Positions 14,557 through 21,573 of a DNA stretch of 22,674 nt are shown here, piece by piece. The notes beneath the pieces are model-generated. The model saw only the letters and a list, made by a program, of their open reading frames with translations, was not told the DNA's origin and made no database searches. The stretch is taken from positions 1-22,674 of the forward strand of contig NZ_CALIBH010000278.1 of the NCBI RefSeq assembly GCF_938045775.1. The letters are read 5' to 3'. Position 1 is the first letter of the stretch; each line of letters starts with the position of its first letter. This DNA is from an uncultured Campylobacter sp. (GTDB lineage Bacteria > Campylobacterota > Campylobacteria > Campylobacterales > Campylobacteraceae). Made by a program: the position numbers and the translations under genes.

Positions 14557-15210
14557 TTGAAAATTTTACTTTTAGAGGACGATTTTGAATACAGAAGCAG
14601 CGTAAGTGAGTATCTTACGGAGCTTGGCTATGAGGTGGACGAATGCTCTAGCGGCGACGCGGCCTGCGATAAGATCGCCGCGAATGCATATCACTTGCTG
14701 ATTTTAGACATCAAAGTGCCGGAGGTCTCGGGCGAAGAGGTGCTCAAATACGCGCGCAGCCTCGGACTCAACACTCCCGTAATGATGATGACCTCGCTCG
14801 GCGACATCGACGATTTGAGCCAGTGCTACGAGCTAGGCTGCAACGAATATCTAAAAAAACCCTTCCACCTAGCCGAGCTTAAATTTAGGGTAAGCGAGCT
14901 GATGCGAAAGTATTTCGGCGACGAAAAGGGTGCCGTCAAGATCGCGGATAAATTTCACTACTTCGCAAATTTAAAAATTTTAAAACGCGCGGACGAAGAG
15001 ATATCGCTAAGCGCCAAAGAGATCAAAATCATAGAATTTCTACTCGCCAATATCAAAAGATTCGTAAGCGTCGATGAACTCATCGCCGACGTATGGGACG
15101 GCGAGGCGGGCAGCGTCGATGTGCGCGTGCATATCAGCAACCTCCGCTCCAAAACGAGCAACGACTTCATCCTCTCCAGCCGCGGACTCGGATATAAGAT
15201 CAATGCTTAA
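14557..15210 (+). CDS. OmpR-family response regulator
   Basis: This 217-residue DNA-binding regulator has a receiver domain (1-120) with acidic residues D8 and D9, the phosphorylated aspartate D51 (L-L-I-L-D-I-K-V-P), T79 and K101 (K-K-P-F). A winged-helix OmpR/PhoB DNA-binding domain follows (about 125-217), containing L-S-A-K-E-I-K-I-I and ending G-L-G-Y-K-I-N-A. The start is TTG, preceded by AGGGAG and buried in hairpin B. It lies 26 bases after psrC on the same strand, and its last 8 bases overlap the kinase gene. The context suggests it responds to sulfur or redox state and controls psr or related genes; that is inference. Confidence 0.9.
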   Translation: MKILLLEDDFEYRSSVSEYLTELGYEVDECSSGDAACDKIAANAYHLLILDIKVPEVSGEEVLKYARSLGLNTPVMMMTSLGDIDDLSQCYELGCNEYLKKPFHLAELKFRVSELMRKYFGDEKGAVKIADKFHYFANLKILKRADEEISLSAKEIKIIEFLLANIKRFVSVDELIADVWDGEAGSVDVRVHISNLRSKTSNDFILSSRGLGYKINA

Positions 15211-16321
15211 AGGGTTTAAATTTACGCTTTTTAGCGCGATCTTCATCATCGGCGCCTTTATAAGCGAGAGTCTTTATATCATCTATTTAAACTCCAAAAT
15301 CGAGGAGAGCGCCGACATCGCCGAGCTGATACAAAAAAGCGACGAAGCCCTAGCCGGCGCAGATCTGAATCTAAAAGACGAGCTAATCTACGACTACGCG
15401 ATCCTAAATGCAAACGGCGAAATTTTAAGATCAAACCTAAGCGTCCAGCCGCCGGATTTTGCGTTTATCACGCTGAAATTCGGCGGACGGGTGTTTTTTA
15501 AGCGCCACTTTCTACACGAGGGCAAGCTGCATTTTTTCGTCATCTCAAAAAAGATAAGCTACGCCAAGATAGAATTTATCGCGATCTCCACGATCTTTAT
15601 CACGATTTTCGTAGCGCTCATCATCGCGCTGTTTAACTACAAAATCATAAAAAATTTCTACGCCCAGCAAAGCAACCTCATCAAGGCGTTTTTCAACGAC
15701 GCGATGCACGAGCTAAAGACCCCTCTGGGCGTCGCGCTCATCAACACTGAGATGCTTGGACTGCGCGATAAGCACACCGCGCGCATAAAATCCGCGCTTA
15801 AGCAGATGGTAATTACTTACGAGGACGTGGAGTACTTCATCAAAAGCGGCAAGATGAGCTTAAAAAGCCGCCGCATCGATATGAGCGAGTTTTTGGGCGC
15901 TAGGATAAATTTCATCTATCTGGTCGCAAAAAGCAAAAACATAAGTCTGCAATCGCGAATAGCGCCCGACGTGAGCGTCTTTATGGACGAAACCTCGCTA
16001 ATGCGCCTCATCGATAACACCCTAAGCAACGCCATAAAATATTCTCGTCCCGGCGGCAAAGTCATCATCGCGCTGGAAAAGGGGGTGAGCATAGCGGTCT
16101 TTAGCGTACAGGACTTCGGCATCGGCATAAAGGATACGAGCGCGATCTGGGATAGATACTCGCGCGAAAACGCGGCTCTTGGCGGATTCGGTCTCGGGCT
16201 AAATATAATCGATAAAATTTGCAAGCGCTACGGCATCGCAAAAAGCGTCAGCTCGAAGCTTGGAGAGGGCAGCACCTTTTGCTACAAAATCCCGCTGTTT
16301 AAGCAGAAGCTTTTGGACTAA
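15203..16321 (+). CDS. Membrane sensor histidine kinase
   Basis: This 372-residue kinase should phosphorylate the adjacent response regulator. It has two membrane helices (about 5-29 and 124-145) around a roughly 95-residue periplasmic sensor with no recognisable fold. The HisKA motif F-N-D-A-M-H-E-L-K-T-P carries the phosphorylated H169. The ATP-binding domain has the N-box D-N-T-L-S-N-A-I-K-Y-S (271-281), G1 D-F-G-I-G-I (304-309) and G2 G-F-G-L-G-L (328-333). I took the ATG that overlaps the regulator's stop (ATGCTTAA). An open frame continues 43 codons further upstream, but that stretch lies in the regulator's coding region and would spoil the N-terminal membrane helix. A short AT-rich gap follows the stop. 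Confidence 0.9.
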   Translation: MLKGFKFTLFSAIFIIGAFISESLYIIYLNSKIEESADIAELIQKSDEALAGADLNLKDELIYDYAILNANGEILRSNLSVQPPDFAFITLKFGGRVFFKRHFLHEGKLHFFVISKKISYAKIEFIAISTIFITIFVALIIALFNYKIIKNFYAQQSNLIKAFFNDAMHELKTPLGVALINTEMLGLRDKHTARIKSALKQMVITYEDVEYFIKSGKMSLKSRRIDMSEFLGARINFIYLVAKSKNISLQSRIAPDVSVFMDETSLMRLIDNTLSNAIKYSRPGGKVIIALEKGVSIAVFSVQDFGIGIKDTSAIWDRYSRENAALGGFGLGLNIIDKICKRYGIAKSVSSKLGEGSTFCYKIPLFKQKLLD

Positions 16322-16413
16322 AACGGCACGTGAAATTTAGGCGTAAATTTTAAAATTTAGAAGTAGAATTCGCGCGGCTAGGGCTTTTTAAAATTTTGTT
16401 TTAGCGCGGCTTT

Positions 16414-17133
16414 TCAACCGCCTGTAAGTTCCCTGCCTTCCAGGTATTCTTTTTCTACATCGTATTTTACGTCGCCGCAATTATCGAAATATATTTTTTC
16501 CATTGGTCTGTTGTGTTCATAATAAATTTTTAAATTACCTTTATTTAATGCTTCCCATATAAAAAAATTATGATCGAAATAATCCTCGTGAAGTATGTAA
16601 TCGTTATCTAGCATTAAAGTATAATCATATCCCAAAACACTAATTAGCGGTTTTGAGAAACCGGCACTCATATTATTTAAATTTATTTTTAAATACTTTT
16701 TAGGATCCGTAGCTTTTGCGCTAAGGATATTCATATAGATCTCTTCGGATGTAAAATTCTTATCCATATAATCTCCTAAAATTTTTATATAATTATTAAA
16801 ATTCAGATTTTCCATCTCATAATAGCTCGTATCATACCTTGGCTTATAGAAAAAATCCTTTTTTCTCCATTCAACCTGTGCTGTGTACATATCCATAAAT
16901 TTATCCAAATATTGCCCTATCGCTCTTTTATACAACTCCTCTTTGGGTAAAATTCTATCCTCTTTTAGACAATAGCCTTGTTTGTATTTGTCGTAGTCGG
17001 AAAGGGAAACTATCGCGAAGCCTCGTGAAGTGGAGTAATCGGGCACGATGCGGATAAATGAGGCGCAGAGTATTATTATAAGAAGCAGCACTCCAGCTAG
17101 CGCTTTAAATTTAACTGATTTATAAAATTTCAT
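16414..17133 (-). CDS. Hypothetical membrane-anchored protein
   Basis: The 239-residue product has one N-terminal membrane helix (about 9-30, A-L-A-G-V-L-L-L-I-I-I-L-C), then a hydrophilic domain rich in Tyr, Asp, Asn and Lys that is probably periplasmic. I recognise no motif or family. An AAAAGGAGCG ribosome-binding site precedes the ATG. The gene is clearly more AT-rich than its neighbours, with many AAA, AAT and TAT codons, which suggests a different origin. The convergent kinase gene ends 92 bases away. It lies downstream of the Cache gene on the same strand with a 137-base gap, so may be a separate unit. Confidence 0.7.
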   Translation of the reverse strand: MKFYKSVKFKALAGVLLLIIILCASFIRIVPDYSTSRGFAIVSLSDYDKYKQGYCLKEDRILPKEELYKRAIGQYLDKFMDMYTAQVEWRKKDFFYKPRYDTSYYEMENLNFNNYIKILGDYMDKNFTSEEIYMNILSAKATDPKKYLKINLNNMSAGFSKPLISVLGYDYTLMLDNDYILHEDYFDHNFFIWEALNKGNLKIYYEHNRPMEKIYFDNCGDVKYDVEKEYLEGRELTGG

Positions 17134-17270
17134 ATCGACGCTCCTTTTAAAATTTAAAATTTCAGCGCAGATTTTTGCGATTTTACGATCAAATTAAAAA
17201 CGTCCTCTCGCCGCGCCACCGCCGCCGCGACAAAGCAGGCAAGCGATAGGCGCAAATTTAAATCTCGCTG

Positions 17271-18089
17271 CTAGCCTTCGCGGTGCAAAATTATATAGCC
17301 CAGCTTCGTGCCGTTTTCGTCCGAAAACGCCCTCACGTAAAAATAATGCCCATCCTTTTTGATAAAACTCTGCGCCCCAAAATCAAGCGTCGCCAAAATC
17401 GACAAAACATCGTAATCCGGCGCGCTGTTTACGACGATAAAGTCCTTGATAACGCCTATTTTATCGTAGAAGCAGTCGGTCTCAAACCTCTTATCTACGA
17501 GGATAAAAATATCGTTTCCCATGCGGTTGATCTGCGCGATGACGTGCTCGAAATCGAGCATTATCTCGGCGCTTCCGATAAATTTGCCCTCGCTAAAAAC
17601 GGGGGAAATTCCGCGCATGAAAACCCCGCACCGTCCCATCTCGACGAGCGCTTTGGGAAGCAGACTATGGCGGATCTGCAAAAGCGAATGGCGAAACGAG
17701 CTCAGATCGTCGTCGTAAAATTCGTCGCTCCAGCTCCTAGCCAGGCTTCTGGTGTTTTGCGTATGAAAATGTATCTTCACGCCCGTATAAAAGGGCACTG
17801 CGCTTAAGATATCTTTGTATTTTTTCGTCACGTCCATGCACTCGCCGTGTTTGCCGCTTTCGAAGCAGCGCACCACGTCGCTATTCTGCGACAAAATCAG
17901 CGAAATTGCAAAGGCGTTTAGCTTCTCTTCGTCCACGATCTTTTCAAACAAGCTCGCGCTAAAATCGAGCTGCTGCTTGATTTTTATCTCGTTTTCCTCG
18001 CTTTTAAAGCGCAGATAAAACGCAAGCGCGATGCCGCAGCAAGCAAGCGCGAAAAGGCTTAGATATTTTTTGGAGCGCGCGCCTATCAT
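17271..18089 (-). CDS. Stand-alone Cache-type periplasmic sensor protein without output domain
   Basis: The 272-residue protein has an N-terminal membrane helix (about 8-27) followed only by an extracytoplasmic sensing domain. The stretch K-I-H-F-H-T-Q-N-T-R-S-L-A-R-S-W (105-120) and the later block M-R-G-I-S-P-V-F-S-E-G-K-F-I-G-S-A-E-I-M (about 158-177) are typical of double-Cache sensor regions of chemoreceptors and diguanylate cyclases. C75 and C84 could form a disulfide. No second membrane helix, HAMP, methyl-accepting, kinase or GGDEF domain follows; the protein stops at the end of the sensor. It overlaps the HIT gene stop as ATGA, so the two are probably co-translated. Confidence 0.75.
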   Translation of the reverse strand: MIGARSKKYLSLFALACCGIALAFYLRFKSEENEIKIKQQLDFSASLFEKIVDEEKLNAFAISLILSQNSDVVRCFESGKHGECMDVTKKYKDILSAVPFYTGVKIHFHTQNTRSLARSWSDEFYDDDLSSFRHSLLQIRHSLLPKALVEMGRCGVFMRGISPVFSEGKFIGSAEIMLDFEHVIAQINRMGNDIFILVDKRFETDCFYDKIGVIKDFIVVNSAPDYDVLSILATLDFGAQSFIKKDGHYFYVRAFSDENGTKLGYIILHREG

Positions 18090-18457
18090 CTGAATTCCAT
18101 CTTTAAATTTGCCGCTAAAACTTCTGCAAATTCGCTAAATTCCGGCAGATCGAGTTTGCCGTTGCGCATCTTTTTTCCCCAGACGGACTCCGGGAAAAAG
18201 CTGTCGTTTTTAAAGCGCGCCTGGACGTGAAAATGCACGCGCGGCACGTAGTTGGCAAAGCTTGCGATGTTGATCTTATCGGGCGCGTAAAACTCCCGCA
18301 GGCTCTTTTCGCACTGAAGCACGGCACGCCACAGATGCGCCAGCGTCGCCTCGTCGCAGTCGCTAAGCTCTTTAAATTTAGCCTTCGTAAAGACCTTCAC
18401 CCACGGCACTTCGTGCTCCTCGCGCTCCACGTAAATCATCTCGTCTTCGTAAATCAT
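18086..18457 (-). CDS. HIT-family nucleotide hydrolase/transferase-like protein
   Basis: The 123-residue protein has the histidine-triad fold signature R-V-H-F-H-V-Q-A (73-80), with H75 and H77 matching the first two triad positions. The third is Q79 in place of histidine, as in some HIT branches and in GalT-like proteins. The upstream N-I-A-S-F-A-N-Y-V (63-71) fits the strand carrying the conserved Asn. HIT proteins act on the alpha-phosphate of nucleotides. I chose the ATG preceded by AAGGAGAAGCG; an upstream in-frame ATG at 18496 has no ribosome-binding site. Its stop overlaps the Cache gene start. Confidence 0.82.
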   Translation of the reverse strand: MIYEDEMIYVEREEHEVPWVKVFTKAKFKELSDCDEATLAHLWRAVLQCEKSLREFYAPDKINIASFANYVPRVHFHVQARFKNDSFFPESVWGKKMRNGKLDLPEFSEFAEVLAANLKMEFR

Positions 18458-18563
18458 CGCTTCTCCTTGAAAACGGAATTTTAATGCAAAGCCCATTAAA
18501 GCTCGGTAAATTCCTCTTACATAAATAATATACTAAAATACATTAATTAAATATATCTATAAA

Positions 18564-18573
18564 ATATCGATAT
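18564..18573. promoter_or_regulatory. Palindrome ATATCGATAT upstream of the second MFS gene
   Basis: A perfect 10-bp palindrome lies just upstream of the MFS promoter's -10, roughly in the -35 position, so it could be an operator. Its CGATAT core also resembles the Campylobacter FliA -10 box, but no good -35 is present. Confidence 0.35.
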
Positions 18574-18587
18574 ATTCGTGATTTTTA

Positions 18588-18596
18588 TGTTATAAT
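18588..18596 (+). promoter_or_regulatory. Extended -10 promoter of the second MFS gene
   Basis: TGTTATAAT, identical to the prfB promoter element, lies 23 bases before the ATG. The region upstream is strongly AT-rich. Confidence 0.7.
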
Positions 18597-18619
18597 TCTA
18601 TTTTTTAAAAGGAATATAT

Positions 18620-19828
18620 ATGAAATCAGTTTGGATAATGATCCTATGCGCCGCGGCGATTTTGATGATTACGATGGGCATTCGTATGTCATTAGGTCTT
18701 TTCGTGCAGCCCATAATGCAAGCAAATTCCCTATCCATCGCGCAAGTAAGCTTTGCGATGGCAACTACGCAGCTGGTATGGGGCTTTTCGCAACCGCTTA
18801 GCGGGATACTTGCAGACAAGCTCGGTGCCTACGTCGTGCTATTTTGGGGCAGCGTGCTTTTGGCGATTAGTTGCACTCTTGTGCCATTATTTAGTAGTGA
18901 AAGCGCGCTTGTATTAACGATGGGTTTTGGGCTTGCACTGGGGCTTGGCGCGGGTAGTTTTCCGATTCTAATGAGCCTAATGGCAAAGCGCCTGCCATTT
19001 TCTATCCGCTCGGTTGCTAGCGGAGTGCTAAATGCAGGCGGCTCGTTCGGGCAGTTTTTATTTGCGCCTATGATTGGGTTTTGTATCGCAACGCCCGCTT
19101 TAGGATACGGCGGCGTATTTTTTACGCTCGCAGGGCTTAGCTTGCTAATTCTGCCGCTTGCGAGACTTTTAGCAGGCGGTAAAATTCTACTTGGCGAACA
19201 AACCAGCCTGCATGAAGAAGATAAGCGCAGCTTAGGTGAAGTGCTACGTTTAGCACTGCGCGATAAAAGCTATATTTTGATAAATTTAAGCTTTGCTACG
19301 TGCGGTTTTCACGTAGCGTTTTTAGTGACGCATCTGCCTAGCGAAGTAGCGCTAAGCGGGCATGGCGCGCAGGTAGCGTCCTTTTCGCTCGCACTGATTG
19401 GCATCGCAAACATCGTAGGCAGCTTATTCGTAGGCTGGTGTGTTTCCAAAGTGCGCTGTAAAGTCATTTTATTTTGCATATATGCCCTGCGTATCGCTCT
19501 TATCGGTGCTTATGTGCTCTCACCCAAAGATAGCCTTACGTTTTATATCTTCAGCGTAGGATTAGGATTTACCTGGTTAGCGACCGTACCGCCTACTGCG
19601 GCTGCCGTCGGTAAGCTGTTGGGAACGCGATATTTAGCAAGCCTATTTGGATTTACGATGCTTTCGCATCAAATCGGCGGATTTTTTGGCGCATACATCG
19701 GGGGTCTTGCGGTACGGGCATACGGCGCGTATGATTATATGTGGTATTTGGATATGGCGCTAGCGGCTATTGCAGCTCTGCTAAGCCTACCTGTGCGTGA
19801 AACTAAGATGAAGCACGTGAAATTTTAA
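18620..19828 (+). CDS. MFS transporter (YbfB / oxalate-formate antiporter-like)
   Basis: The 402-residue inner-membrane protein has about 12 helices. Its start, with G-I-R-M-S-L-G-L-F-V-Q-P-I at 20-32, and the loop S-G-I-L-A-D-K-L-G-A (61-70) fit the MFS branch that holds YbfB-like and monocarboxylate/oxalate-type carriers. Substrate and direction of transport are not decidable here. The ATG has an AAAAGGA ribosome-binding site. It stands alone on the plus strand, divergent from the HIT-Cache pair, with a promoter and palindrome in the shared 162-base region. It is not closely related to the other MFS protein in the window. Confidence 0.85.
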   Translation: MKSVWIMILCAAAILMITMGIRMSLGLFVQPIMQANSLSIAQVSFAMATTQLVWGFSQPLSGILADKLGAYVVLFWGSVLLAISCTLVPLFSSESALVLTMGFGLALGLGAGSFPILMSLMAKRLPFSIRSVASGVLNAGGSFGQFLFAPMIGFCIATPALGYGGVFFTLAGLSLLILPLARLLAGGKILLGEQTSLHEEDKRSLGEVLRLALRDKSYILINLSFATCGFHVAFLVTHLPSEVALSGHGAQVASFSLALIGIANIVGSLFVGWCVSKVRCKVILFCIYALRIALIGAYVLSPKDSLTFYIFSVGLGFTWLATVPPTAAAVGKLLGTRYLASLFGFTMLSHQIGGFFGAYIGGLAVRAYGAYDYMWYLDMALAAIAALLSLPVRETKMKHVKF

Positions 19829-20057
19829 AAATTTTATGGGATTTTAAAATTTACGGACGGAATTTTCGCAAAATTTTGCAAGCTAAATTACGACGAAATT
19901 TTGAAATTCTTAAAATTTTAAAATTTATCGGATTTTATGTTTCGCACGATGAAATTTCACTTTAGCTTTAAAATTCCGCTACGATAAAATGCAAAATCCG
20001 TTTATGCTTTCAAATTTAGCCGAGACGAGCTTTTAAATTTTATAGAATTTTGAAATT
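19829..20057. repeat. AT-rich convergent intergenic region full of AAATTTT palindromes
   Basis: The region between the second MFS gene and yigZ is almost wholly built from AAATTT-type words. It includes the 12-bp palindrome GCAAAATTTTGC at 19868-19879 and TAAAATTTTA near 19913. I see no gene. One of the palindromes may act in terminating the two converging transcripts. Confidence 0.5.
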
Positions 20058-20067
20058 TTAAAATTTC
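20052..20067. terminator. Perfect 16-bp palindrome over the yigZ stop, possible terminator
   Basis: GAAATTTTAAAATTTC is fully self-complementary and contains the yigZ stop codon. Being AT-only inside, it would form a weak hairpin, so terminator function is tentative. Confidence 0.35.
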
Positions 20068-20666
20068 GGCTCATGCAGCATTTTAAGGGTCGGCGCGAGA
20101 GCATCTACAAAGCCCATAAATTTTTCAAATTCCTCTGCGCTAAACTCTGCGCTAAACTCCGCTCCCGCAGCGCCGAAGCTTGCCTCATAAACAAAACCCG
20201 ATTTTTTTAAAAAATGTTCAAATTTAGCTACCGCCGCAAACGGCACGAAAAACGCGCACTTCTTACGCAGCACGAATTCCACTAGTTCTGCGGTATCCGC
20301 AGCGGCGTCTATCGCGGCATTTGCGCTACTAGCGTATGCCCGCACCAGCCCACCGGTACCCAGCTTGATGCCGCCGAAGTAGCGCACCACGAGCACCGCA
20401 GCGTTAATCAATTCGGCACCGCGAAGCGCGTTTAGACACGGCGCGCCCGCGGTCGATTTGGGCTCGCCGTCGTCGCTCGAGTTTTCTACGATCTGCCCGG
20501 GCTCGTTCAGCGCGCGATACGCCCAGACGATATGGCGCGCTTTAGGATGCTGCTGCCACAACTGCGCACGTAGCGTCTCAAAGCTCGCTAGCGGCGCTAG
20601 ATAGGCGATGAAGCTTGATTTTTTGATCTCCTGCGCGGCGCTGATCTCTTTTTCAATCGTTTTCAA
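20058..20666 (-). CDS. yigZ: YigZ/IMPACT family protein
   Basis: The 202-residue protein has an N-terminal UPF0029 (IMPACT) domain with the family core K-S-S-F-I-A, A-R-H-I-V-W-A-Y, D-D-G-E-P-K-S-T-A-G-A-P and V-R-Y-F-G-G-I-K-L-G-T-G-G-L-V-R-A-Y (about 15-112). A small C-terminal DUF1949-type domain follows. The family is linked to translation control in eukaryotes (IMPACT/YIH1); the bacterial role is unsettled. The start is TTG, supported by an AAAGGAAAG ribosome-binding site. The C-terminal domain contains an in-frame 12-bp tandem duplication. It diverges from galU and shares its promoter core. Confidence 0.92.
   Translation of the reverse strand: MKTIEKEISAAQEIKKSSFIAYLAPLASFETLRAQLWQQHPKARHIVWAYRALNEPGQIVENSSDDGEPKSTAGAPCLNALRGAELINAAVLVVRYFGGIKLGTGGLVRAYASSANAAIDAAADTAELVEFVLRKKCAFFVPFAAVAKFEHFLKKSGFVYEASFGAAGAEFSAEFSAEEFEKFMGFVDALAPTLKMLHEPKF
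20133..20156 (-). repeat. 12-bp tandem duplication inside yigZ
   Basis: Two exact copies of CTCTGCGCTAAA (plus strand) lie side by side, with a decayed third copy after. They encode repeated A-E-F-S near the C terminus. Being a multiple of three, copy changes would keep the frame. Confidence 0.7.
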
Positions 20667-20698
20667 GGCTTTCCTTTGCGGAATTTTATCTTTTTTGC

Positions 20699-20706
20699 AT
20701 TATAAT
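20699..20706. promoter_or_regulatory. Symmetric divergent -10 element for galU and yigZ
   Basis: ATTATAAT is self-complementary and contains TATAAT on both strands: plus 20701-20706, 30 bases before galU, and minus 20704-20699, 32 bases before yigZ. Each strand's -10 therefore overlaps the other's by four bases. Confidence 0.65.
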
Positions 20707-20736
20707 AAAAGTTCAAAAAAAGATCAAAGGAGCTTC

Positions 20737-21573
20737 ATGATCCAGACCTGTTTATTTCCCGCGGCGGGCTACGGCACGCGCTTTTTGCCCGCGACCAAAT
20801 CGCTACCAAAAGAGATGCTTCCGATCCTTACCAAGCCGCTCATTCACTACGGCGTGGACGAGGCGCTGGAAGCGGGCATGGACAATATGGCTTTCGTCAC
20901 GGGTCGCGGCAAACGCGCGCTGGAGGATTATTTTGACCGCAGCTACGAGCTGGAGGATCAAATTTCAGGCAGCAGCAAAGAATATCTGCTCAACGAGATC
21001 AGGGCGCTTATGAAGCGCTGCACCTTCTCTTTCACGCGCCAAGAGCAGATGAAGGGGCTCGGTAACGCGATTTATACGGGTAAAATTTTAATCCGCGACG
21101 AGCCTTTCGGCGTGGTGCTCGCAGACGATCTGTGCGTGAACGAAAACGGCGAGGGCGTGCTTGCGCAGATGGTTAAAATTTACGAAAAATACCGCTGCAG
21201 CGTCGTTGCGGTGATGGAGGTGCCGCCGCAGGACGTAAACAAATACGGCATCATCGCGGGAAAGAGCATCAGCGACGATCTGATAATGGTCTCGGATATG
21301 ATTGAAAAGCCCGAGGCTAGCGAGGCTCCGTCGAGCTTAGCCATCATCGGGCGCTACATCCTAACGCCTAATATTTTTGATCTCATCGAGCAGACGGCGC
21401 CTGGTAAAAACGGCGAGGTGCAGATCACCGACGCGCTTTTGAAGCAGGCTCAAAACGGCGTGGTGATCGCGTATAAATTTAAAGGCACTCGCTTCGACTG
21501 CGGCTCGGTAAAGGGCTACGTGGAGGCGATCAAATATTTCTACGAGCGAGAATTCGGCGATGGTAAAAAATGA
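20737..21573 (+). CDS. galU: UTP-glucose-1-phosphate uridylyltransferase GalU
   Basis: GalU makes UDP-glucose from UTP and glucose-1-phosphate for surface glycan synthesis. The 278-residue length is standard. The nucleotide-binding motif F-P-A-A-G-Y-G-T-R-F-L-P-A-T-K-S is at 7-22, followed by P-K-E-M-L-P-I. The metal/substrate region L-A-D-D is at 128-131, and G-T-R-F-D-C-G lies near the C terminus. I chose the ATG after a CAAAGGAG ribosome-binding site; the open frame extends 43 codons further upstream, but through the promoter and yigZ. Its end overlaps the pgi start by 14 bases, an arrangement also seen in C. jejuni where galU and pgi are neighbours (recalled). Confidence 0.96.
   Translation: MIQTCLFPAAGYGTRFLPATKSLPKEMLPILTKPLIHYGVDEALEAGMDNMAFVTGRGKRALEDYFDRSYELEDQISGSSKEYLLNEIRALMKRCTFSFTRQEQMKGLGNAIYTGKILIRDEPFGVVLADDLCVNENGEGVLAQMVKIYEKYRCSVVAVMEVPPQDVNKYGIIAGKSISDDLIMVSDMIEKPEASEAPSSLAIIGRYILTPNIFDLIEQTAPGKNGEVQITDALLKQAQNGVVIAYKFKGTRFDCGSVKGYVEAIKYFYEREFGDGKK

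Noticed and set aside
15074..15202. N-terminal extension of the histidine kinase in the same open frame
   Set aside because: It lies inside the response-regulator gene; the ATG overlapping the regulator stop gives a proper membrane-helix start.
16371..16413. Repeated GCGCGGCT with T-run as a terminator between the kinase and the 16414 gene
   Set aside because: The two GCGCGGCT copies are direct and not inverted repeats, so no stem forms.
17283..17807. 174-codon plus-strand open frame over the Cache gene
   Set aside because: The minus-strand frame has a membrane helix, Cache motifs and a coupled start; the plus frame has no recognisable features.
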